Of a stretch of 64,000 nucleotides of DNA, positions 1 to 9,474 are shown piece by piece (position 1 is the stretch's first letter; the number at the start of each line of letters is the position of its first letter). The DNA is from Carettochelys insculpta (Eukaryota; Chordata; Testudines; Carettochelyidae): contig NC_134147.1 of NCBI RefSeq assembly GCF_033958435.1, forward strand, positions 47,734,001 through 47,798,000. The letters are read 5' to 3'. A program made the translations under genes and the position numbers. The notes beneath the pieces are model-generated. The model was given only the letters and a program-made list of their open reading frames with translations, was not told the origin of the DNA and did no database searches.

Positions 1-38
1 TGCTCTTTACATCCAATAGACTACATTTGATTGTTAAT

Positions 39-65
39 ACACACACACACACACACACACACACA
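39..65. repeat. (AC)n microsatellite
   Basis: An uninterrupted alternating AC run of about 27 bases. Probably polymorphic in length. No gene is associated with it. Confidence 0.95.
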
Positions 66-137
66 GCCCTCACTCACTTCACCTCTGATGTCCTGATGGA
101 ATGGACTGTTGTGCTGCTCTCTGAACAATTAATGCTG

Positions 138-425
138 TCAGGAAATAACTATTCTTTCAGGATCAGAGCCATCTGCTATGGAAGTAAATACAGCAATTCC
201 ACTTAGCACCTGGCCAACACCCCATATGTCATTGAAGACATTCCATTGGCCTGGTGTATCAAATTCTAAGTTCTTCAGAGCAGCAGTGATATCTTCCTTT
301 ATGTTTAGAAAGTGCCTTGCAGAAATAAAGCATAAGCATTCCTTTTCAACACTAATATTGTAAAACTTTCTAAACCTTTCCAGAGACTCACATGTAAAAA
401 TTCTACCAGTAGATCTAATTACCAT
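138..425 (-). CDS. Unassigned 95-codon open frame
   Basis: I do not recognise this protein. The frame opens at an ATG at 425 and ends at a TGA at 138; upstream it stays open to about 479, so the ATG may not be the true start. The composition is protein-like, with well-spread charged and aromatic residues and a stretch reading NVFNDIWGVGQVLSG, and it lies outside any repeat I recognise. It has no zinc-finger motif, signal peptide or repeats. It could be an exon, a decayed retrocopy, a fragment of an old element, or chance. No splice sites or polyadenylation signal support a gene. Confidence 0.22.
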   Translation of the reverse strand: MVIRSTGRIFTCESLERFRKFYNISVEKECLCFISARHFLNIKEDITAALKNLEFDTPGQWNVFNDIWGVGQVLSGIAVFTSIADGSDPERIVIS

Positions 426-479
426 TTTCAGATGGTTATGGACTATCAGGGCACATATTTGTCCTAGCTTGTTATGGCC

Positions 480-1305
480 TCAGTCAATGGAATAATGGAA
501 TAATCAATGACCTGTACTTTAGCATGAGACATACTAAATAATAAAGTGCATAATAGACAATCAGGTTTTTTACCAAAGAAAAGTTGAACAATTATAACGG
601 TTGTCAGTTGTGAACTGCCTCCGATAAGTATGCAAACATTGACCCCAAGTGTTACAAAGAGAACATGGAAATTAAAATAATCTATCTTACTTGAGTCAAA
701 GCTTGCTCAATAACAAGGATGGCATTTAACGAAAATTTTAGTCAGGCTCAGATTGCTTTTTGCAGTTAGATCAAAATTAAATTAAGTCAAAACTTAGAAT
801 ATCCTGGTTTAATTACTCTTCACTAGTTTATAAATTATACATGAGCCCGGATGTTGCAAACTATAAGCAGAACATTTTATGTCAAGATTCTAGACAATGC
901 CTAAAGGTTAGTTCACATTTATATGGCTTATAAAGAGGGTCTGGAAATGACTAATTATTGAAGTTTTCATATTAACAAATCACTTCATTTAGTAAATGTA
1001 TTCCCTCAGACTTTGTTAAAAGAAATGTTTCCTTCAGTGGATTATGCCACATTTGCAAAGCTAGATAAGATAATTAAAAGGGATCTTATGTCCTAACCAG
1101 CAATGATTCTATTGGCATAGACAATGAGGCTTGAAAATATTAACAGATGATCATCTTCAAGGACTAAACAAAACTTTACGAGACTATTGATGTGAACTCT
1201 GCTTCAGTTTTACCAGCCGTACTTCCTTTGATATTGAAGACAGAACCCTTGCTTACACTTCAGTACTTTCAGGAACCTCAAAATTCGCCTTTCACTAAGC
1301 AGCTG
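480..1305. other. AT-rich unique sequence, nothing recognised
   Basis: AT-rich stretch with short frames only. I see no repeat signature or motif that I can assign. Confidence 0.5.
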
Positions 1306-1309
1306 TTAG

Positions 1310-2175
1310 TTGAATCCAGGCAAATTCTAATGAGAATAACTGCACAAGTTTTTAAAAAGGGTAACAAAAAGGACAGAGGGGATTAGCAACCAGCCTGCCT
1401 AACTCGGACATATGGAAAGATACTGGAACAACTTATTAAGCAATAACTTTTGTAAGTACCTAAAGAGCTAAAAGGGGTGTGAAGAATAGCCAGCATGGAC
1501 TTGTCAAGCACAGGTCATGCTAACCCAACCTGATTTCCTTCTTGGGCAGGGCTACTGGTAGAGTGGATAAGAGGATGGAGGTAGGTGGGGAGTAGGCACT
1601 GTGTGCTTTGATTGTAAGAAGGCTTTTGACATGCACCTGCATAACTTGCTCATAAGCCAGCTAGGGAAATATGGTCTACATGAAATTACTAGAAAGTGAA
1701 TGCAGAATTGGTTGACAGCTGGACCTCACAGAGTACGTGTCAATGGTGCAAGATCGAACAGGGATAGGGGAGGAAGCAGCCATGTCTCCTGAGGTCCCAT
1801 TGCAGTCTGTCCTGCATCTGGCACTATGCAGTATTTTCATTAATACCGTGTGAAATGGAGTAACAAATATGTTTATAAAATTTGCAGAAGACCCCCCAGC
1901 TGGGAGAGGTAGGAACTACTCTGGAGACCAGTATTAAAATTCAAAACAATCTGGACAAATTAAAGGTAGTCTGAATCAATAAGATGAAATTCAATATAAG
2001 TCAAATGCTCAAATACATAGTGGGACTCACCGACCAGTTGCTAATACTGCTGAAGAGAATCTGGAGGTGACGTGAGTCAGCCATGCAATGCAATGGAAAA
2101 GGCTGGTGTCACTCTGGGACGTATTCGCAGGGGTGTTGTGTTTCAGACATAATTGTGCTGCTTTCTCTCAGTTCT
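1310..2175 (+). mobile_element. CR1 LINE, decayed reverse-transcriptase part (5' piece)
   Basis: Degenerate CR1 non-LTR retrotransposon on the plus strand. Recognisable in order are the conserved motif before the RT fingers (about 1380-1430, reading like 'ILEQLIKQ'), the region coding for KAFD (near 1620, 'KAFDMHLHNLL'), the IFIN(T) region near 1840, the AD motif near 1880 ('FIKFAEDP', where FADD is expected), and the stretch before the 3' UTR near 2060-2170. Many stops and frameshifts rule out a working enzyme. The match stops near 2175 at unrelated GC-rich DNA, and the missing 3' part resumes at about 3585, so the two pieces are one interrupted element. Confidence 0.8.
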
Positions 2176-2189
2176 GGTGAGTGGGGTGA

Positions 2190-3236
2190 GTAGGTGTCTG
2201 GGACACCTGGTCAAAAAGGGACCATGACAGCTCCAGTCAGCACCACTGACCGGGCCATTAAAAGTCCAGGTGGTGGCACTGCAGTGCTAAGGCAAGTTAG
2301 TCCCCCGCTGCCCTGGCACCACACACTGCACCCAGCAAGTGGCCAGCAGCTGTGGCGCCTAGGCTGCGGGAGAGGGATGGGACTCCATGGGCTGGCTACC
2401 CACTGCCAACACTGGCTCCACACTTCCATTGGCTGGGCACTCTGGGGAGGGCGGTGCCTGTGGGAAAGGGCTGTGTGTGAAGCCTTTCCCCCACATTGGC
2501 CTAAGCAACAGCCCTGCCGGCCACTGACAGGGTGTAGGGCGCAGCCGGGCCAGGCAGGGAGTCTGCCTACCCACACTGCACTTCTGAGCAGGAGCCACCT
2601 GAGGTAAGCCTGTGCCCCAAGCCCTCACCCTGCCCTGCCCTGCCCCACCCCCCAAACCCAGAGCTCCCGCCTCCATCCCCAGCCCCAAAACAGAACCCCC
2701 CAGGCCAGAGTCTGCACCCCAAACACCTGTCCCAATCCAGAGCCCTCTCCCACACCTTTACCCCTCATCCCTGGCCCTATGGCAGAGCCCTGACCCCTCC
2801 TTGCACCCCAATCCCCTGCCTCCTTCTGCATTCTGAATCCCTTGTCCTCAACCCTCAAGCCTCTCCTGTGCTCCAAACCCCTCATCCCCATCCCAAGCCC
2901 AGAGCCAGCATCCTCTTCCAGAATGCTCACCCCTCCTGCCCTCCAACTCCCTGCCTGAGCCCAGAGCTCCCTCCCGCACCCTGAACCCCTCACTTCCGGC
3001 CCTACCCCAGAACCTGCATCCCAGTTAGAGCCCTCACCCTCACCCCAACCCCTGTCTCAGCCCAGTAAAAGTGAGTGAGGGTCGGGTGGGGGAAAGAGAG
3101 CCACCAAGGGAGGGGGAATGCAGTGAGCAGGGGCGGGGCCTTAGGGAAGGGCAGGCACATGGGGCGGGGCCTCAGGCAACAGGTGAAGCTGGGGTGTTTG
3201 GGTTTGTGCCATTAGAAAGTTGGTAACTCTACTGGC
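2190..3236. repeat. GC-rich chelonian interspersed repeat inserted in CR1
   Basis: GC-rich block. Its central part (about 2600-3060) is a C-rich degenerate array of short units of the type CCCCAACCC / GCACCCC, with GGGG-rich text after 3060. It ends at 3200-3236 in a motif reading TTAGAAAGTTGGTAACTCTA, whose complement resembles a hAT-like terminus known to me from many turtle loci. The left end near 2190-2215 contains GGTCAAAAAGGGACC. Long open frames on both strands here reflect base composition. The class (non-autonomous DNA element) is an inference because I cannot define clean terminal inverted repeats. Confidence 0.55.
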
Positions 3237-3584
3237 GGGACTGCAGTGGGAGCGCTGTCGTAACCCACACCTGCTCGGTATGGCACTCTGCTCCTCTCTC
3301 ATGGCACCCAGTCCAGCTAGAGGTAGGTTGGTGTGCTACAGCCTGAGCTAAGAGCCATATGACTTTTAGTTCATGCACTGGAACAAGGGTGGAAATGGGC
3401 CCAGCGTGGTTCATCAGAGCTAACCATGGTGACTCACCAGCAATTAACCCTGCTGAACCTTGGCCAGCCAGTACACCACAGGTTCCCTGGTCCTGCCGTT
3501 CCAACTGACGCACTAAGGCTCAGATGCCCTGAGTTGATCCCGCCTGCTGACAACCAGGTCTGTCCATATTATGCTCGGTCCAAT
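3237..3584. other. Unassigned sequence inside the CR1 interruption
   Basis: About 350 bases between the GC-rich repeat and the resumption of CR1 homology. I cannot assign it. It may belong to the same insertion or to a second one. Confidence 0.4.
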
Positions 3585-3995
3585 TCGCAGTCAGAAAGAT
3601 GCAGCCAAAGCAAAGAACAGCATAAAAACAATAAAAGATTTTTAGAGCCCCTGACCTCTGAGGAAAGGGTGAAAATAAGTCGGCATGTTTAGTCTTGAAA
3701 GGAGAAGATTGAGTGTGTGGGGTGGAGGAGGGGAGTGCAGGCTGGTAACAACAGGCAGCAGCACATCAAGGAGTGTTACAAAGAGGACAGTAACCAATGT
3801 TTCTAAATGTCCATTGAACGGGGGACAACGCAGTGTGCATAATTTGCAGCCCAGTTATACACCAGCAAAACCTTCTGCCTTGAAGGTAATTAAGCTCTGG
3901 AACAGGTGTCCAAAGGAGGTTGTGCAACATCCATTGCGGGAAGGGTTAAAAGCAGGCTGGACAAACACCTGCTTGGATGACCTGTCTCAGCGCAG
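3585..3995 (+). mobile_element. CR1 LINE 3' part (continuation of 1310-2175)
   Basis: This resumes the CR1 sequence downstream of the RT: the segment coding for the terminal region (ACCTCTGAGGAAAGGGTGAA at about 3653), then GGCATGTTTAGTCTTGAAAG, the 'ttacaaagaggacagt' block near 3776, and the 'AAGCTCTGGAACAGG' and 'GGACAAACACCTG' blocks near 3890-3970 that typify CR1 3' ends. Same strand and correct order relative to the upstream piece. No terminal 8-bp repeats were found, so the extreme 3' end is missing. Confidence 0.8.
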
Positions 3996-4049
3996 ATGAC
4001 AGGAGAGAAAACTACTTGATATCTCCTTTGGCCTCTCATTTGTATGAGC

Positions 4050-4260
4050 CTTTGGAATTAGTCCAGGTGGTGGATTCTCCACCTCTTAATGTCTTCACAT
4101 GAAAACGAGACGCCTTTCCTGGAGCTAAGCTTAGGCAAGTGCAAATTATTTGGCTCAGTACGCAGATAATTGGGTCAAGTTTAATGCACTGTAATACACT
4201 GGAGGTCAGGTAAGAAGATCTAATGGTCCATCCAAGAGATGATTTTCTATTCAGGAAAGT
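4050..4260 (+). mobile_element. Fragment of a LINE 3' tail (CR1/L3-like)
   Basis: Short segment with the recurring sauropsid LINE tail text: GGTGGTGGATTCTCCACCTC near 4065, then a block ending in ACTGGAGGTCAGGTAAGAAG and ATCTAATGGTCC near 4200-4230. Non-coding and strongly diverged, so probably older than the neighbouring CR1. Confidence 0.6.
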
Positions 4261-5091
4261 ACTTAAATATAAGCTTAACTTTAAGCACATTTACAAATCC
4301 CATTAAAGTTAATGGGACATAAGCACAGGCTTAAAGTTAAACATATATATATGTGATTCCTGAGTCAGAGTCTTCTTCTTGTCTAAAAAATGAATGGATT
4401 TTCTAGACAGTTGTAGCCTCAGTCTACAAAGGCATTTGCACATATGCTTAGTTTTACGCACCTGTTTAAATACTTAGCAGGATTGGGGGAAGGGTGCTTT
4501 GTACTTTCCATGTTTGGCCCTTTCTTGCCCTCAGTAGCCCATCTGACAGCGTTTCCCACTGTTCTGCTCTTAGCTCCCACATTTGTGTTTAATCATGTGC
4601 AAACTCTTCTTTGAGGCCCACAATATTTAGCCTCCCTCCACAGGTGCCTGTAATTAATTAAATCTATGTAATAAAACACTACTTCTTTAACATTTCATTA
4701 TGCTCTTTAGAGACTAACTTGTCTCGAACATTTTCGCCTCAGTGTAACTGCAAAGTCTTCATTACATTTGCTTTGCACAAAGGCACCAAAGGCAGAGGCT
4801 TTGAAATCTCTCCTTTGCAGCCACACAGAGCCATGTTAGCGTGGAGAGGTTAGGAACTAAGCTATTGGTTGCCAACATTATCAAACATTTATGACGTCTT
4901 TGGAGGTGCTAACCATTAAAAATGCTCGCGTTTTTCTAGAAACACCACCTGCTGCGCTGTGTGAAGCCTCCGTTATTTCCTCTTCAATTACAAGAGCCCC
5001 AGACCAGGAAAGCATTCCTAGTCTGAACTGCACCTGATCACATTTGCAACTTCAAGCATGTGCTTAAGTTCCACCAACTTTCTTGTGCCCC
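4261..5091. other. Unique sequence, nothing recognised
   Basis: Mixed-composition sequence without recognisable repeats. A short (AT) run occurs near 4342-4351. No frame of note. Confidence 0.5.
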
Positions 5092-5925
5092 TCACAATAT
5101 ACTTACAGCTGTTTGAAGGAAGAAAGCATGCAGTTCTAGCATCACTGTCCATAATGGAGCTGCGTAGCTAACAGAAGACCCTAACAAAAGCCTCCCTCTA
5201 AGAGAAGCGCTCACAGGCGATAATGAGCAGAGATTTGCATGCATCTTATCCCTCTCACTAACGTCACATTTTACAATCGAGGGTGACTTCTGAACCCTTG
5301 AAAAATGCTCATCACCCCTGTTTTCGGAATAGTTGCCAGCCAATGCAGTGGAGAAAGGCTGAGATTGTGTAATCCACAACTCCAGAGGAAAGAGGGAGGA
5401 AGGCTGCTGCGGCTGTGATTGTGTAATCCACAACTCCAGAGGAAAGAGGTGAGGTGTTGTATTTTTTTTAATATTGCGATAATGCTTACAGTGCCCATCA
5501 AAATCAGGATCCCTACCACACCAGGATATTGGAAGATACAGCTCCTGCTCCATGAATGTACAGAAGTGTTTCAACCTGTGCTGAACAATGCTGACAACAT
5601 AGCCCGAAATTAGAAAAGCTCCTGATACACACGGGGGGGGACAGACTCCTGTGCCATATGCCTTGCTGTGGCTACAGCTTGCATTATAACACATCCTTAA
5701 AGACCAGGCAACAATATTTAGTCCTATGAAGAAAGGCAGCAGACCCATCCCAGAGTAGCAGAGACAGGTATTTTGGCTAGTCGGGGCTAATATTGGGAAA
5801 GAGAGAGGAAGACAAGTTACAGCCTGTAACACAATTTGGAAGGGTGCATGGTATTGCCCTTGTGGATTGTCCTGAAGCTTTGCAAATTTTCCTGTCCATT
5901 TTTTCAGGAAGTTGGAGTAATTCAA
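5092..5925 (-). CDS. Unassigned 277-codon open frame with internal duplication
   Basis: One of the longest frames outside identified retroelements. I recognise no family. Residues of roughly 35-75 and 95-112 are hydrophobic (for example LPFFIGLNIVAW and GAFLISGYVVSIV), which could be membrane segments. A 13-residue unit, LFPLELWITQSQP, occurs twice with an 18-residue period, encoded by the 54-bp tandem duplication at 5358-5448. The duplication length is a multiple of three, so the frame survives it. Against a gene: no domain, no splice or promoter evidence, cysteine-rich and irregular composition, and no match to a repeat family. Chance or a non-coding transcript is more likely than a real protein. 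Confidence 0.15.
   Translation of the reverse strand: MNYSNFLKKWTGKFAKLQDNPQGQYHAPFQIVLQAVTCLPLSFPILAPTSQNTCLCYSGMGLLPFFIGLNIVAWSLRMCYNASCSHSKAYGTGVCPPPCVSGAFLISGYVVSIVQHRLKHFCTFMEQELYLPISWCGRDPDFDGHCKHYRNIKKNTTPHLFPLELWITQSQPQQPSSLFPLELWITQSQPFSTALAGNYSENRGDEHFSRVQKSPSIVKCDVSERDKMHANLCSLSPVSASLRGRLLLGSSVSYAAPLWTVMLELHAFFLQTAVSIL
5358..5448. repeat. Tandem duplication, 54-bp period
   Basis: Two 37-bp copies (5358-5394 and 5412-5448) differ at one base; each contains TGTGTAATCCACAACTCCAG. The spacer of 17 bases completes a 54-bp period. High identity suggests a recent event. Confidence 0.9.
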
Positions 5926-6111
5926 GGGGATTCACTCCACAGGCTTGAAACCCCTTTTGCCAGAGGGCGGGAGCGTTAAAACATCAATACTGTATCCCTG
6001 CAGCTCAGCCAGCCTGGAGGATACTAATTTGGGTGGACCACAAAACCCCAGAAATGAGAGCTGGAGAGTCACCACATCGACTACAGTCCATTTGTTTAAC
6101 GTGATTATGAA

Positions 6112-6981
6112 TAAAGCCCTGCAGATCCGCATGTATCTCCTTTATCTCCATGGACCATTTCTGTGGGCAGCAGCGTGGCTGCAGATATACATTTTGCAGC
6201 TGCATAGGGCTACGTCAGTAAGAGTGGACTGGCAGCTGTGAAGAACCGACATGTTTTCCTCCACCTGCCCTGGGCCAGGGGAGAGGAGAGGGAACAGGAG
6301 CCCATGCCCAGGGCAGGTGGAGGGGCTGCCACAGCTTCCCAGAGCTGCATGTCAGGCTGTTGCCACGGCGAGGCTAAGCCACCACCCCCAGGCTGGACTG
6401 GGTCTGGAATAGCTACACTGGCAGCTGTGGGGAGCCAGGATCCCTCCACATGCTGTAGGTGGGGGGCAGGGACATGGGCCAGGGCCCCCACCCTCTCCCC
6501 CCGGGCAGCTGATGGGAATGCCACCGCTATGCACAGCTGCCAGGGTGGCCCTCCCTGACCTGGCACTGCCCCAGAGCCACAGGCCAGGTGCAGTAAGAGC
6601 CGGATGGGCAGCTGTGGGGAGTTGAAGCAGACCCGCCACCTGCCTGGTGGGGGATGGACACAAGCAGTCCTTCTCCTCACACCCCAAGCATGGAGCCCAG
6701 CTGGAGAACTGTGGGGAGCCCAGGAGGACTCTCCACTTGCCTCCAGAGCGGTGAGCGGCCCTCGTCTGTGTCCCCACCTGCACAGGTGGAGGGTCCCCAA
6801 CTTTGCATGGGCTCCCCACATCTGCCAACACGGCTCTTTCTGACCAGGCTCTGATGGTGTGGCGGGAGGGAGCTTGGGGCTCACGTCAGCAGCCAGGGGA
6901 GAGCCCTGCAGGCCCATGGATAGCAGCAGGTAAGTTTTGCAGATTGTGGATTGGACATTTGTGTCTCCGTGCAGGACTCTA
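6112..6981. mobile_element. GC-rich non-autonomous DNA element, hAT-like ends
   Basis: The left end reads TAAAGCCCTGCAGATCCGC and the right end reads GTGCAGGACTCTA, whose complement is TAGAGTCCTGCAC, giving imperfect terminal inverted repeats. Sequence inside both ends shows the 'gcagatatac / ttttgcag' text seen in a common turtle repeat. The interior (6230-6850) repeats a GGCAGCTGTGGGGAG-type motif several times. Flanking octamers ATTATGAA (6104-6111) and ATGCTCAA (6982-6989) agree at five of eight positions, compatible with a decayed 8-bp target duplication. The long minus-strand frame across it is compositional. Confidence 0.6.
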
Positions 6982-6989
6982 ATGCTCAA

Positions 6990-9150
6990 TAAATACAGTA
7001 CAATGAATAAAAAGGGGCAGGCGAGTAATTCACAGCTGAATTCATCTATGCTGTAAATCACTGATGTTACCAGAGTTACACCCAGGGTTACTTTAGCACA
7101 TCTACTTTAAAAGGAGCTGACAACGTCTCAGCTCTGATCAACGAAGGGGCAAGCATGACAGAGACAGGGAAAGAACCTACAGGAACAGGGAAAAGAACAA
7201 AATGCGTAACTGTGCTCCAATAAGCTGGTCAGCACCCGGCTAAAGTGACTCGCAGTTGGTTCTATACGATCGCAGACCTCACATTAGTTAGACAAAGCAT
7301 CTGGGCCATTTGCAGCTCTTGCTGGCATCAGATTTTCTTGCTTATAGCAGAGCAGATAATATTTATTGCTGTTTTAACATCTGCTTCAGCTTTGCCCAGT
7401 TTCTCTTCACAACCACATAATTGCTGTCATGAGCCCTTTGAAAGTAGGGGTTTGATATTTTTGCATGTCAAGATGATGATGTCTTGATACCAGGCAGGAG
7501 CGAGTTCTTTGGTTTTCGTTCACCAAAGGGTGAGATTTTATTAATCTGGCCGCAGACATTTGTAAGCCAAACACTTTACCTGCACTATGTACTTCTAAAG
7601 CTCAGGCACGCATGCAATAACTGCACTACCCCAGATGGTGTGTGTCTGATCCCAAAGGCCATTACAGGACTTGTTCTTTAATTTCAGTGAGATTCAGACC
7701 AGGTTATAAGTGCCTGATTCTATGTTATGCTGTTATTAGGGCTCTTATGATTAACTATGGCTCAGGTAACCCGCTTATAGTATGAATCGAATATTGGTGA
7801 TAGTTTAGTTTAGATTTAAGGATGCTGCTGTTAAAATTAGTCATGCCCCAGAGTGGGCTCTACTACAGAATTTCTGTGCTAGTGCATTGTTTTGTAGCCT
7901 TGAGGCACTGACTCTGCATAAAGCCACAACAAACGTCTCTATTGTTCAGGGCTGGAGGCGGAACTGTGGACAGGGTAATGTTTTCTGGCTTTCTTAGGAA
8001 AGGGTTTCCTCACACTCCTCGGTAGAGTCACAAGGTCAGCTTGACCAAAGGTGTGGAATGATGATGTAATTCATGCTGTGCTCATGTATCAAGATGATCT
8101 AATTGTAGAGGCGTTTCACACTGATAAATTTCATGACTTGTCTATGGTTCACACCCAAAGAATAATACAGATGTGTGAGTGAAAGAGCTCGCCAGGGTGA
8201 AATGATGCAGAAGTCATATGAAGACATAGAGTAACCTTCATCGTTGAGACAGCCCTCATCACTTAATTCAGCAGAGGCACCTGCTCAAAGACCGATGTCG
8301 TGCTACAGCGTTTAGCATTTCATTTTGGTTAAATCTCCTCCCACACACATTTTTCTTGTGTGTCCCTGCACTGACTGCCAGGCAAGGCACTCCTGAGTTA
8401 CAGTGAGCAGAGGAAAAGGAGTGCTAACTCTTATGTGTCATCAGAAGAAAGACACACAAGTTCATTCGTTCATCTGGGTCCTAGAGGACGGCATCAGTGG
8501 CAGTGAATTTCAGTGAAATCGGACCTGGTCCGGAAGCCAGTTTAGATCACTGAGAGCGAGTAGATCTGGCTGCTATTCTGAGACCTGTGGCTGATCTGCC
8601 GTGTGACCTAAAGCATATCTCTGGGGAATATATTTACTCTTCCAGCCTTTGTCTAGTTAGTTTGTCTGTCCTTCACCCCGGAGACAATCTCTTGGCAAGT
8701 GCATATATAATGCTTAGGCCAAGATCTTCATCTTCCCCAGGGCCTTCATCTTCTCCATGAACTATTGCACTATGGCTAATGAATCCAATTCAAAATACAA
8801 GCCCTCATGGCTAATAGCGGAGCTAGCCACGTTAAACCTGTGACTTAGCATCAGTCCGTGCCACACACGTTCAGGAAAATGGCAGCTACCAATCAGCATT
8901 AGAACCAAACTACAATAATGAACAACCAGATCCTCGGTGTATCGTGGCCTTTCTCAGTCACAGCTGCCTAGACACCTCCCTGGCCTCACTCTCACAGAAT
9001 CCATATGACCCTTTCTGTAAATATACACTAACGTTGGTTTTGGCTTTAAATTTACCAGACACTGGCACAGAGTAAAAGCCCTCACACCCCTTGGGGCCAG
9101 ACTGCGACTTGGGCTGCGCGTCGATGTTGGGGAATAAATACGTCCCTTAC
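6990..9150. other. Mostly unique sequence
   Basis: No gene. A weak CORE-SINE-like signal (CGTGTGACC followed by pyrimidine-rich text) lies near 8600, too diverged to call. Confidence 0.5.
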
Positions 9151-9151
9151 G

Positions 9152-9470
9152 CAGGTTGAAACTCTCTTCTCCGGCACCCTGGGGGCATGACCGGTGCCAG
9201 GTGAGAAACTCTGCTGGACAGGGGGAGGTCAATGTTGTCCAGCAGCATTACTAACACTTCCACTGCTTATTGGACTCTTAGAAGACATTTAGGGCTAAAT
9301 TTGAGTGAAATAACAACACAGAACACAGAGAGACAGGACTTGTGGCTATAAACAACGTTTATGGGACATTTGGCTACACCCATGATAAGTGGTTGTCCAG
9401 CTAACTAAACTCATGTCTGATTATGGATGTTGCCAGATGAGAGTGTACTGGACCAGAGAGGTTCAACCCC
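9152..9470 (-). mobile_element. Tigger/pogo-type MITE, copy 1
   Basis: A full-length 319-bp non-autonomous element. The left end is CAGGTTGAAACTCTC and the right end is GAGAGGTTCAACCCC, which are inverted repeats of each other. TA follows the right end (9471-9472), as expected for TA-targeting pogo/Tigger elements; the left flank is TACG, so the TA there is displaced by two bases. Along its whole length it is the reverse complement of the element at 52737-53073; shared blocks include GCAGCATTACTAACACTTCC and CTTAGAAGACATTTAG. It codes for nothing. Confidence 0.85.
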
Positions 9471-9474
9471 TACC

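Noticed and set aside
2211..2993. Several overlapping frames of 74-137 codons
   Set aside because: Compositional frames on both strands of the C-rich repeat.
6210..7061. 283-codon minus-strand frame
   Set aside because: Lies inside the GC-rich repeat 6112-6981, where stop codons are rare on several frames; composition is Pro/Ala/Gly/Trp-rich with no domain.
8500..8720. Possible MIR/CORE-SINE
   Set aside because: Only a few short blocks (CGTGTGACC and a pyrimidine-rich tail) match; too diverged to support.
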